NCBI GenBank assembly: GCA_034436015.1
Contig: DAOTWG010000009.1
Span: 62,001 to 126,000, forward strand
Direction: 5' to 3'
From: DAOTVX01 sp034436015
GTDB lineage: Bacteria > Chloroflexota > Anaerolineae > Anaerolineales > Villigracilaceae
Length of the DNA stretch: 64,000 nucleotides
Part shown: positions 57,201 through 64,000 of the stretch, one piece after another
How positions within the stretch are numbered: the first letter of the stretch is position 1
How the letters are laid out: the number at the start of each line of letters is the position of its first letter
Position numbers and translations under genes: made by a program
The notes under the pieces: model-generated
The model's database searches: none
What the model was told of the DNA's origin: nothing
What the model saw: only the letters and a program-made list of their open reading frames with translations

Positions 57201-59151
57201 AATAGACCTGCAAGTTCAGGTCGCCGTGATAAATACCGTCGAACGGCACATAGCCGGGGACAGGAAACGGCAGGCCATAGTCGTAATCCGTTTCGTTCGC
57301 AAAGGTAGCGCCGCTCAGCCCCAGCGCGCCGCCGCTTATCTCCAGGCGCAGGATATACATGCGCCCTTTGACCAAAGGCAAAGAAGGGGACAAAGAGACG
57401 GTAAATGCTTCTCCACGCGGGTCGCTTCGTGGGGCGAAGTTCGCACGTAAGGTTCCTTGCGCGCGAGGAGAATGGAGGGCAACCTCTGGTGTGGACACAA
57501 GGGCAACAGTAAGCGTCTGTTCGCCGGCGCCGCTGTAATCCACAGCGTGAGGCAGGAAAATTTCCGCAAGCGCCCCATCCGCCTGTGCGAGAAAGCCCAC
57601 CTCATAGGGCGAGTCGGGGCGAATCAACGTCTCGCGTGGGAAGGGCAACGGTTGTTGATAGGTTTCACCATCGGCTGTACGAATGCGCACATTGATTGGC
57701 CCGGGAATGTTCTGGTACAACCAGTAGGAAGCGGCCATACGTGGCTCGGGGCGAGTGTATATATTGGCAAAGGCAAACGCCCAGGCCGCCGTCAGAACCA
57801 AAACCGATCCACCGACCGATACCGCCGCCAGGCGTCGCAACCAGGATGCGGGCGGCGCCCCCCACAAGCGGAAGACCGCCCAGGCCGCCATCATGCACAG
57901 GAAGGGGTAGATGGGCAACTGGTAACGCATCGTGGCATTGAATTGCATGGATTGCCAGGCAAAGTAAAGCGCCGTCCAGGCCCAGAGCAAAACGTGTTGC
58001 TGCCATTCGCCTTTGAGCATACGCCAACCCATCCACAGGAAGCCGGCCCAGGCAAGAATGCCGAGCGGCAATCCCAACCCCCAGACGGTCAGGTTTTGGA
58101 ACGAGTACAGGCGTGAACGACGCGCCCATTGCAGATTCCACGGCATATCCGCTTCGCCGCTGGCCTGCGCGCGCAGTTCCTCTAGATTCTTCAACCAGGC
58201 CGGGTTGAGTTTCAGATCGAAGAAACTCGGGCCACTGAACGCGTATGGTTGAAAGACGCGAAACGAAAAGAACGCCGCCAACGCGCCGATAACTAGAAAG
58301 ACGAAAGTTCGAGCGAGGAAATCCTCAAACGTTCGTGGGCGCAAAACTCCCTCTTCACCGCCGTCTGCCGTCCTTTCGCTTTTGCCATAGCGCAGGGCAA
58401 GCGCGGCCGGCAGCAAGATCGCCATCACGACGGCGTTGATTTTCGAGGCCGCCGCCATCCCCAGCGCCAGACCAAAGAACAGGCTATGCCAGGTCAGCGG
58501 ACAGCGAATCAACCACTGCAGGTAGCGAAACGCTGGGAGGGAATGACCCGCGCCTTTTTCTTCCCCTGGCAGCAATGAAGAATCGCCGCTCCACGTCTCC
58601 TGCCATCTTCCCGCAGCAATCTGCACAGCAGCGTACATGGTCAAGGTCATGAAAAAGAGAACGAAACTATCGGTGGTGTAGAAATGCGCCTGCTGAATCT
58701 GCATGACAGCCAAGGCAGAAAACATCGCCGCCAGCAACGCGATCTTAGAGCCGTAGATACGGCGGACAATGAGATAGAGCAGCAACACCGTGCCGACATC
58801 GATCGCCGCCGCCACCTGCCGGCCGAATAATTTAACGTTCATGCCCTGGCCTATCCAATCGTAAAGGTAACGAACCAAAAAGAGCGGCAGCGTGCCGTAC
58901 ACGTAAAAGCCATGTCCGCGATTGTGGGGGTTCAGCGTGGAATTGGCCGTATCGAAGTATTCACGCATACTGTGCACCGGCGCGATATCGTACGTCACCG
59001 AGGTGAAGAAGAGTTCATCGGGATGTTGATGTTGCAGCTCGCCCCAATCCGCGCCCAGCAGACGAAGAAAAGCGGCCAACAGCAAGACGACTACCACGAG
59101 CGCATCATACATCCAGGAACGACGAGAGGAAGGATTCATCGTAGTTTTCAT
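54205..59151 (-). CDS. Giant GT39-DUF2298 fusion membrane protein
   Basis: 1648 aa. The N-terminal half is a PMT-like (GT-C) transferase: the first helix, then HPDELFFTSVTYDIAP with the acidic loop motif, then about nine helices and a soluble segment (about 480-810). A DUF2298 domain starts near 830 (WYLLIFVVGLATYPILRR) with ERPMEFAYFNAILRSTTFPP and NYYYYGYV, the YYY motif, and ends with VGQLERAKHAGEG, like the neighbour's end. Two transferase-like units in one chain suggest coupled sugar transfers at the outer face. ATG 59151 or the next ATG (codon 5). Confidence 0.88.
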   Translation of the reverse strand: MKTTMNPSSRRSWMYDALVVVVLLLAAFLRLLGADWGELQHQHPDELFFTSVTYDIAPVHSMREYFDTANSTLNPHNRGHGFYVYGTLPLFLVRYLYDWIGQGMNVKLFGRQVAAAIDVGTVLLLYLIVRRIYGSKIALLAAMFSALAVMQIQQAHFYTTDSFVLFFMTLTMYAAVQIAAGRWQETWSGDSSLLPGEEKGAGHSLPAFRYLQWLIRCPLTWHSLFFGLALGMAAASKINAVVMAILLPAALALRYGKSERTADGGEEGVLRPRTFEDFLARTFVFLVIGALAAFFSFRVFQPYAFSGPSFFDLKLNPAWLKNLEELRAQASGEADMPWNLQWARRSRLYSFQNLTVWGLGLPLGILAWAGFLWMGWRMLKGEWQQHVLLWAWTALYFAWQSMQFNATMRYQLPIYPFLCMMAAWAVFRLWGAPPASWLRRLAAVSVGGSVLVLTAAWAFAFANIYTRPEPRMAASYWLYQNIPGPINVRIRTADGETYQQPLPFPRETLIRPDSPYEVGFLAQADGALAEIFLPHAVDYSGAGEQTLTVALVSTPEVALHSPRAQGTLRANFAPRSDPRGEAFTVSLSPSLPLVKGRMYILRLEISGGALGLSGATFANETDYDYGLPFPVPGYVPFDGIYHGDLNLQVYWDDNADKLARFLETLNQSDFILIPTNHQYAQITRLPERYPLTTVYYRELIGCPPEKDIIWCYRVAKVGMFKGRLGFDLVATFENYPRLGSLVINDQSAEEAFTFYDHPKVLIFQKRPDYDPAQVQAALSSVDLSRAMRILPKEFNRYRPPKSLLLPPERLEVQQAGGTWSELFNYAWLPNRYPVLGLALWYLLIFVVGLATYPILRRALPGLRDGGYPLARTAGLLLWAWLAWMAGSFGVPYSRLTIGLMLLLLVSWGLGMGYTQRAELKREWRERWRYFLLVEALFLGFFLLDLLIRLGNPDLWDPAHGGERPMEFAYFNAILRSTTFPPYDPWYAGGYINYYYYGYVIVGTPVKFLGIVPSIAFNFILPTLFACLALGAFAVGWNLAGKQAEERWTWGSLPSRRALYGGLLAMTALLLVGNLGLGRMFLRGVMCLGAGAADQHNCALNPSLHAPQGDLFQRVFWVARGLVKALSGASLGFGGGEWYYTPSRVISTTETHGITEFPLFTFIHSDLHAHMMSLPLTVLALAWALSTMLAFQDRDCLRRSWYLVLPFGALTIGVLKPTNTWDFYPYLALGCLAMGWSLWRGLKEQTFPVALPVWLARLGIAVLGAAALAALAVLFYQPFHHWFGQAYTSLNRWSEYTTRTSEYFTHWGLFLFVVVSWLAWETRQWMAQTPLSALRKLYPYRSLIRMAVLALLVAIATLLVMKVWIAWMALPLMVWAGVLLVRPGVPCTKRAVLFLIGTALAITLAVELFVLQGDIGRMNTLFKFYLQAWVMLSLSAAAAFLWLMMDGIPRWRFSWSVGWAAVFTVLFLCAVLYLPVGSVDRIRFRWNPEAPRTLDAMHYMQYVERDEYGVRMDLSQDYRAIRWLQDNVQGSPVIIEAAPAGIQYAWFSRFSIYTGLPNVVGWEWHQLQQRMYSQEVIARGGEVNHFYATTDVQQALDFLQKYRARYILVGQLERAKHAGEGLTKFEAYNGVYWREVYRDGETVIYEVIP

Positions 59152-59160
59152 AGACGCTCC

Positions 59161-61320
59161 CTACTCAACAATGAAGAACATGAACTCACGCCCCTCGGTG
59201 GAGGAAGGATAGATATTCAATTTACCTTGCGGATAGAGCATTTGTAGAGTCTGCCAAGCCCCTACATCGTCGGGCTTGAAAATAAACAATTTTGGCGGCG
59301 GTGTTGTCAGCGTGCTTTCCAGTTGATCGGGCCAGAGAGCCAGATCACGATTGGGAATGCCAAGGAAGGTCATGGGTAAGCGCGTATCCACCCAATGGGG
59401 ATAAGGAACAATCCATACCGGCTCCAAGGTGCCGTATCGCCGACCAAACCAGCGGATGACTTCGCTCATCTCCGATGTGTTCAGCGCGCTCAGTCGGTAC
59501 TGACGATCATATTGACGGAAGATGAGGTTGAAGTTCTGCGAGGCCGAGCACAGGAACAGAAACAAAGCCAACGCCCAGGCCCAGAACGCGCCGCGCGCAA
59601 CGGGCGCACCCGACACCTTTTCCGCTTTTTCGCGTCGCGCTCCCAGGGCACTTAATAGACCATCGAGCGCCAAAGCAACCAGTAAGAACACAGGGATGAT
59701 CGCCGCCCCCGCTCGATTTGGCGCCGGATTCTCGTTTGGGAATGCCAGCGAGAGAATAGACGGCAAGCTCAACGCCGGGATAGAAAGCAATAGGAATAAG
59801 TCTAACCAGTGACGCTCGCGCAGGTAACGCAAAAGCACCAACGCTGCTCCCAACAAGAACAACGCGCCGGAAACGACATCCAGGGAGGGGCGGTAGGGAA
59901 CGCAATTGACCCATATCTCGCCATTATCCCAATTGAACATCAGCAAGCCACGCCATAGATTAGAGAGGAAAATCTTCCAAGCCGGCCCCGGCAAGGGTTG
60001 CTCCCAGCTACCCATGCGCGTGAACATGCGTCCATAAAAGTCCTGTGGCGCGCCTAGCTGGTAGCGCAGCAGCGGCAAAAAGACAACGAACGCCACAAGC
60101 GCCAGCAAGCACAGGCCAATCAAGCTGCGCGCGCGCCGTTGGCGTGACTGGGCATGAAGCAGGTATAACCCCACGGCCAGGACAACGACAAGCGACACAA
60201 TACGGAACGGGCTATACCCATGCAAACCAATGCCGAGAAACAGGCCGGCAAGCAGAAAGTCGTTGCGGTTCTGCGTCCGTAGGCCGCGCAGCAGGTAATA
60301 GAGGACAGGAGCGGCGAAGAGCGGATACAACGGGAACCGTAACCCCACGCGCGAGATGACATTCGGCCAGTAGGAAATGCCAGCAAAAAGCACCGCCAGC
60401 GCGCCCACGCGTTCGTTCGCGATATCTTTTCCCAACAGGTATAGGTACGGCAGGGTCAGGAGACCAAGCAAGACGGTACCTAGCTTCAGGCCGAAGAAGG
60501 TCAAGCCGGTCCCAAAGATCTTCGCCACCAAAACCGTCCAGTACATATGAAAAGCTTCTCTGCCGGTATTGCGTGGGAAGAAAACGCGATATTCTCCTTG
60601 GGTGACATCGTAGAGATCCAGAATCTTCTCGGCATGGTCGCTGAACGGCTCGGCCGGCACCTCGGCCAGACGATAGAGGCGAAAGAACAGCACAACGCCG
60701 GCAATGCCGATGGCTGCGAGAAGGACACGCAACGCTCGCGGATCATGGAACGCGGCGCGCAGGCGCGCTCCAAGCCCAGGCCGGCTCGTCTCTTGCCGCC
60801 GCAGAGCAGCAAAGATCAGCGTCAATGACAAACCCCAGAGTAGGAGATTGTGCCAGGTAAAATGATTGCCGCCGAAATCGAAGAAAGCCAGCAGCGCGGC
60901 AAACAACCCCAAGCCGAGCAGGCGCGCCGCCTCGCGGCTCAGGATCAACGAGTCATTCGGCTCCTCCGAGGCGCGCCAGGGTGGCGCTTGCCATTCCTTA
61001 CGCCGCCAGGCCCAAACCAACCAACCCAAGGCAACCAAATAGAACACCACGCCCAGGGTTGCTCCTTGGGCGCGAGGCGGCTCGAAGGCACGCTGACCCA
61101 GAAGAGCAAAGAGTAGGGCCAACAAGGATCGCCAGGCAAAGGCGAATCGCCGTTTTTCGCCACAGGGAATTTCTGTCGCCTCCACCCTGCGGACGACCTC
61201 TACCGCTTCGCCGGCGCCCCAGCCCACCAGGGAGCGCAAGAAGGCTGTAAACGATTTCCAATTGTGAAACGCAGAGCGAACATAATCCAGCACACTAGGT
61301 TCTTGATCGTCCTGCCTCAT
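59161..61320 (-). CDS. GT39-like polytopic membrane glycosyltransferase
   Basis: 719 aa, about fourteen helices. Four helices in the first 190 residues form an extra N-terminal domain, then a PMT/ArnT-like core with EPFSDHAEKILDLYDVTQGEY as the acidic first loop and PRNTGREAFHMYWTVLVAK. A soluble end of 110 residues. Ten bp upstream of the giant fusion, so the three big proteins form one operon, probably for sugar transfer to surface protein or glycan. Substrate not known. Confidence 0.85.
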   Translation of the reverse strand: MRQDDQEPSVLDYVRSAFHNWKSFTAFLRSLVGWGAGEAVEVVRRVEATEIPCGEKRRFAFAWRSLLALLFALLGQRAFEPPRAQGATLGVVFYLVALGWLVWAWRRKEWQAPPWRASEEPNDSLILSREAARLLGLGLFAALLAFFDFGGNHFTWHNLLLWGLSLTLIFAALRRQETSRPGLGARLRAAFHDPRALRVLLAAIGIAGVVLFFRLYRLAEVPAEPFSDHAEKILDLYDVTQGEYRVFFPRNTGREAFHMYWTVLVAKIFGTGLTFFGLKLGTVLLGLLTLPYLYLLGKDIANERVGALAVLFAGISYWPNVISRVGLRFPLYPLFAAPVLYYLLRGLRTQNRNDFLLAGLFLGIGLHGYSPFRIVSLVVVLAVGLYLLHAQSRQRRARSLIGLCLLALVAFVVFLPLLRYQLGAPQDFYGRMFTRMGSWEQPLPGPAWKIFLSNLWRGLLMFNWDNGEIWVNCVPYRPSLDVVSGALFLLGAALVLLRYLRERHWLDLFLLLSIPALSLPSILSLAFPNENPAPNRAGAAIIPVFLLVALALDGLLSALGARREKAEKVSGAPVARGAFWAWALALFLFLCSASQNFNLIFRQYDRQYRLSALNTSEMSEVIRWFGRRYGTLEPVWIVPYPHWVDTRLPMTFLGIPNRDLALWPDQLESTLTTPPPKLFIFKPDDVGAWQTLQMLYPQGKLNIYPSSTEGREFMFFIVE

Positions 61321-61344
61321 AAGAAAACCTCATTTTCAAAAATC

Positions 61345-62163
61345 TTAACCGCCACGCCGGGCCACGTAAAACGTATACACGCCGTCGGCACAGGGCGTCG
61401 GCGCGGCGTAGGGACGCACAAGACGCTCGGTTAAGGCCAAATTCCAGCGCGCCCGAACGAGAATCCAGCGTCCAAAAAGTTTGCGGGCGATCAGCGCCGG
61501 CAAACCAGCGTAGTGACCCCACTCCAACACCGCCAACGCGCGCGGCGAGAAGTAATCCCACCACTTCTCCAAGGTGAAACCAGCTCGTTGCAGACGACTC
61601 TGCCACACTTCGGGACCATCCAAGTGGCAATGGCGCGAAACGCGCGTGAAGCATTGGCGATAGCCGTTCGCGAGGGCGATCAACCGCGCCCGTTCCAGCA
61701 ACACAGCCAGCGAGAGCATCGCATTGAAACGCGGATTCGGCACACAGAAGACGAACGGCGCGCCAGGCCGCAACACGCGCCCCACCTCCTGCAAAACTTC
61801 TTCGACATGGGGGATATGCTCGAGCACCGAGTTCGAGAAGGCGCTGGAAAAATAGCCATCAGGGAACGGAATGCGCCCGCCATCCGCCTCGACCAGCCAA
61901 CGATAGGCGCCGCGGCGGCGCGCCTCGTGAATGGGACCATGCCAGGGATCAAGGCCAGCCTCAATAGAGCGAGCAAACGTCAGCGAGGCGAAATGGCCAT
62001 CGCCGCACCCCAAATCAAGCGTTGGCGCAGGCAAGGCAAGATTCTGGTAAAACGCTGCCTCCACACTGCGCAACAGGGCACGAAAATAGGGCAAGTCGCG
62101 CAAGTGCAAGGCAAGAAAATCCTTCTGTCCCGACGAGAGCGAGGTGTCCATACAAGGATGCAT
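61345..62163 (-). CDS. Class I SAM-dependent methyltransferase
   Basis: 272 aa from ATG 62163 (MDTS at 62151 also possible). SAM site LDLGCGDGHFASL, acidic residue segment LVEADGGRIPFPDGYF, and post-motif LEHIPHVEEVLQEVGRVLRPG of the UbiE/COQ5-like Methyltransf_11 type. Small-molecule or glycan substrate cannot be told. 24 bp upstream of the membrane GT operon start, so it is likely its first gene. Confidence 0.87.
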   Translation of the reverse strand: MHPCMDTSLSSGQKDFLALHLRDLPYFRALLRSVEAAFYQNLALPAPTLDLGCGDGHFASLTFARSIEAGLDPWHGPIHEARRRGAYRWLVEADGGRIPFPDGYFSSAFSNSVLEHIPHVEEVLQEVGRVLRPGAPFVFCVPNPRFNAMLSLAVLLERARLIALANGYRQCFTRVSRHCHLDGPEVWQSRLQRAGFTLEKWWDYFSPRALAVLEWGHYAGLPALIARKLFGRWILVRARWNLALTERLVRPYAAPTPCADGVYTFYVARRGG

Positions 62164-62248
62164 CGAATTATAAACGACTTGAAGCAACCGAAAAAGCCTT
62201 GTCGCGCTTGGCGTGCACGCGAAAGTTGGCATCTCTGTACGGCTTTGT

Positions 62249-62272
62249 AGACGACTCCCAGAGGAGTTGTCT
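62249..62272 (-). repeat. Hairpin between the SAM hydrolase and methyltransferase genes
   Basis: AGACGACTCC (62249-62258) and GGAGTTGTCT (62263-62272), nine Watson-Crick pairs plus one wobble, CAGA loop. No T-run on either strand. Possible weak terminator or processing site in the 134-bp gap. Confidence 0.45.
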
Positions 62273-62297
62273 TACAACATTTGCGTAGGTATCGCGA

Positions 62298-63113
62298 TCA
62301 TGCCAACCATGCCTCCACCGGCTCGCCGATGTCCACGCCCAACATGCCCGCTGCGCTGCCATTGACCCGAGCCACGACCAGATAGCCGCTACTCCCGATC
62401 AGCGCAACAAGTTCCCCTGCCGGGCGGTCGCCAAACGTGCGCGCCAGGCCCTGAATTCGGCGATTCTTCACCCGCACCGTCCAACCATCTGGCGGGGCAA
62501 TGCCAAGTTGAACGGCATCTAGATTCGCAACCAAATTGCCGAAGGAGTCCACGTAGATGACCCGGCCTCGCCAGCCGCGCTCAGTTCGCTCCGCCTGCGG
62601 CAAAGGAAGACGCACCGGATCGAAGAGCGGTTCACCCAGGTCATGCAATGATACGCCGCGCGCCAAATGCGCGGCGCACGGCGCAAAAATATCCCGTCCG
62701 TGAAACACATGGCTAACCTTCGGCAACCAGTATGCGGGGCGCGTCAAGTGGATGAAAGCGCACTCCTGCCCTTCACGCTCGGCGCGTTCCAGGAGCAATG
62801 TCAGCGCGCCGTTATCCGGGCCGATATAGTAGGCATCACCAATGCGCGCTGCCAGCGGGCGGCGCGCCGTCCCGACGCCCGGATCCACCACAAACACATG
62901 CACGGTGCCCTGCGGAAAATACGGCGTCGCCCGCGCCAAGACAAACGCCGCCTCCAGAATGTTCTGCGGACGAATGAGGTGGCTAATATCGGCAACGCGC
63001 GCCTGTGGACAAATGCTCCAGATCACCCCTTTCAGGATGCCCACCGTGCCATCCTTCAGGCCGAAATCGGTAGTAAGCGTTAGCAGTGGCGTCAAATCGT
63101 GGTTTCCCTTCAT
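62298..63113 (-). CDS. SAM hydroxide adenosyltransferase (chlorinase/fluorinase family)
   Basis: 271 aa from ATG 63113. Family splits SAM to adenosine and methionine with hydroxide. TTDFGLKDGTVGILKG at the N-terminus with the catalytic Asp, VVDPGVGTARRPL, GPDNGALTLLLE, FHGRDIFAPCAAHLA, and C-terminal YVDSFGNLVANL. The fluorinase halide-binding insertion is not evident, so the hydrolase role is more likely than halogenation. The start overlaps the region right after the protease stop (5 bp). Confidence 0.92.
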   Translation of the reverse strand: MKGNHDLTPLLTLTTDFGLKDGTVGILKGVIWSICPQARVADISHLIRPQNILEAAFVLARATPYFPQGTVHVFVVDPGVGTARRPLAARIGDAYYIGPDNGALTLLLERAEREGQECAFIHLTRPAYWLPKVSHVFHGRDIFAPCAAHLARGVSLHDLGEPLFDPVRLPLPQAERTERGWRGRVIYVDSFGNLVANLDAVQLGIAPPDGWTVRVKNRRIQGLARTFGDRPAGELVALIGSSGYLVVARVNGSAAGMLGVDIGEPVEAWLA

Positions 63114-63117
63114 ACTC

Positions 63118-63867
63118 TCAGCGGTAAGCCTGCAAAGCCTGATAACTCTGGAAAGCGAGGACGCCAAAGAGTAGAAAGAGATAAGCGCTGCGCCACAGGA
63201 ACAGGCCGGCTGCCGAAATCAAGGCGCCGGCAACCAGCGAGAGCCAAAGCGACCGGTACAGCCCGCGGTACGGGTCAGCATGACTCCAGGCATGGCGAGC
63301 AATTTGCCCTCCGTCTAGAGGATAAACCGGCGCGAGGTTAAGCATCGCCCAGAACAAATTGACCCAGAGCAACATATGAACGGCGCTGTTCACAAAAGCG
63401 CTCTGGCTTGGAAGAACGATATAAGGCCAGGGCGCCACAAAAAACCAGCGCGCCCAGATTGTGTGCCCTCCGGCAATCAGCGCGCCGAGGATAATCAGAC
63501 CGGCAAAGAGGAAATTGCTCAGCGGGCCAGCCGCTACAATGAAGATTTCTTGCAAAGGATGGAGCGCCACACGCGCTCGCCCTGTTCCCCAGAGCAACGG
63601 TTCTGCCGCCGTTCCTCCGCCCAGCGCGTACAACACGATCGAGGGCGATAGCCCATACTTCCGCATGACCAGCGCATGACCTAATTCGTGCAACAAGACG
63701 GAAATGAAGACAATGGCCACCCACAACAAGATGTAAGCCGGATCCCCCAACGAAAAGCCGAATAAGAAGGCCATGAGCCAAAAGAGCGGATGCACGCGCA
63801 CCGGGATTTGGGCAATCGTGAAATACAAATCATAGCGAGTGGGTGGAGGCAGTTGAAAAAGAGTCAT
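63118..63867 (-). CDS. Site-2 protease family (M50) membrane metalloprotease
   Basis: 249 aa, five or six membrane helices. Zinc site HELGH (His60, Glu61, His64) and third ligand Asp in NLAPVYPLDGGQ at about 165-176. Cleaves membrane-embedded substrates, often anti-sigma factors. No CBS or PDZ domain, so the compact Rv-type group. Upstream of the SAM hydrolase in the same direction. Target unknown. Confidence 0.92.
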   Translation of the reverse strand: MTLFQLPPPTRYDLYFTIAQIPVRVHPLFWLMAFLFGFSLGDPAYILLWVAIVFISVLLHELGHALVMRKYGLSPSIVLYALGGGTAAEPLLWGTGRARVALHPLQEIFIVAAGPLSNFLFAGLIILGALIAGGHTIWARWFFVAPWPYIVLPSQSAFVNSAVHMLLWVNLFWAMLNLAPVYPLDGGQIARHAWSHADPYRGLYRSLWLSLVAGALISAAGLFLWRSAYLFLLFGVLAFQSYQALQAYR

Positions 63868-63925
63868 GGCGTGGGAAAAGCTCGTTGAAATTTCGCCTTC
63901 CTCAGCGAGAGAAAAGATTGCTACT

Positions 63926-64000
63926 CTACGTCTTTCTGCGCGACGCCTCCCGTAGCGACTCGAACAGCGCCTCGTAGGCCTGGGCGATACGGTCAGGGTC
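63926..64000 (-). CDS. 3' end of a gene running off the window
   Basis: The last 24 codons and TAG of a minus-strand ORF open to the window end: DPDRIAQAYEALFESLREAS then a basic tail. The amphipathic helix resembles the C-terminus of GT4-type glycosyltransferases, but this is too short to assign. 58 bp separate it from the protease start. Confidence 0.55.
   Translation of the reverse strand, partial: DPDRIAQAYEALFESLREASRRKT

Noticed and set aside
62298..63113. Fluorinase/chlorinase activity
   Set aside because: The family also holds SAM hydrolases, which are far more common, and no halide-site insertion is evident.

Overview
The window looks like a piece of a Chloroflexota chromosome, most likely class Anaerolineae or a close relative. 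The support is family content: two DUF2298 ('Chlor_Arch_YYY') membrane proteins, a fused GlyQS, SpoVS, FemX-type transferases, secreted proteins with Thr/Pro-rich linkers, and a LacI-sensor/kinase/AraC regulator of the kind common in this phylum. Genes are dense, with many 4-bp ATGA overlaps. I see no rRNA, tRNA, CRISPR array or prophage. The only mobile element is one 835-bp IS5-family insertion.

Layout. 1-7074 (+): the end of a histidine phosphatase, then a PanE-like reductase, a TGS-domain nucleoside kinase, MntP, a GH42 beta-galactosidase and galactokinase. 7437-9731 (+): SpoVS and a secreted lamin-tail-domain protein. 10103-13552 (+): a vitamin B12 uptake operon (btuF-btuC-btuD) behind a consensus promoter, a cobalamin riboswitch and an intrinsic terminator. 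13381-15124 (-): a small membrane protein and a FemX-like transferase. 15269-23207 (-): two secreted GH16 beta-glucanases behind a hybrid sensor/AraC regulator that is broken by a 1-bp frameshift and by the IS. 23672-30828 (-): an exopolysaccharide/surface glycan operon of six genes.

30910-37443 (-): RidA, a transaldolase/glucose-6-phosphate isomerase fusion, RpiB behind a terminator-bearing leader, a CAD-like dihydroorotase and a sensor kinase. 37604-39871 (+): NfeD and lipoyl synthase. 39878-42883 (-): fused glycyl-tRNA synthetase. 43177-44004 (+): FTR1-type iron permease. 44178-51514 (-): a lipoprotein, a large membrane sensor kinase, PlsC, Cmk, a GT39-like protein and a probable 36-aa small gene. 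51564-61320 (-): three very large polytopic membrane proteins, including a 1648-aa GT39-DUF2298 fusion. 61345-64000 (-): a methyltransferase, a SAM hydrolase, a site-2 protease and the 3' end of one more gene.

How it fits together. Three regions concern sugars: lactose/galactoside breakdown (GH42 to GalK), beta-1,3-glucan attack (the GH16 pair and its broken regulator), and pentose-phosphate/upper glycolysis enzymes (Tal-Pgi, RpiB). Surface building is the other theme: the EPS operon, two FemX paralogues and the GT39/DUF2298 cluster. The most unusual items are the twice-broken regulator whose reading frame is exactly restored by removing the IS, a candidate RNA attenuator ahead of rpiB, the eukaryote-CAD-like dihydroorotase, the giant YYY-domain cluster, and a short unannotated ORF ahead of cmk's upstream neighbour.
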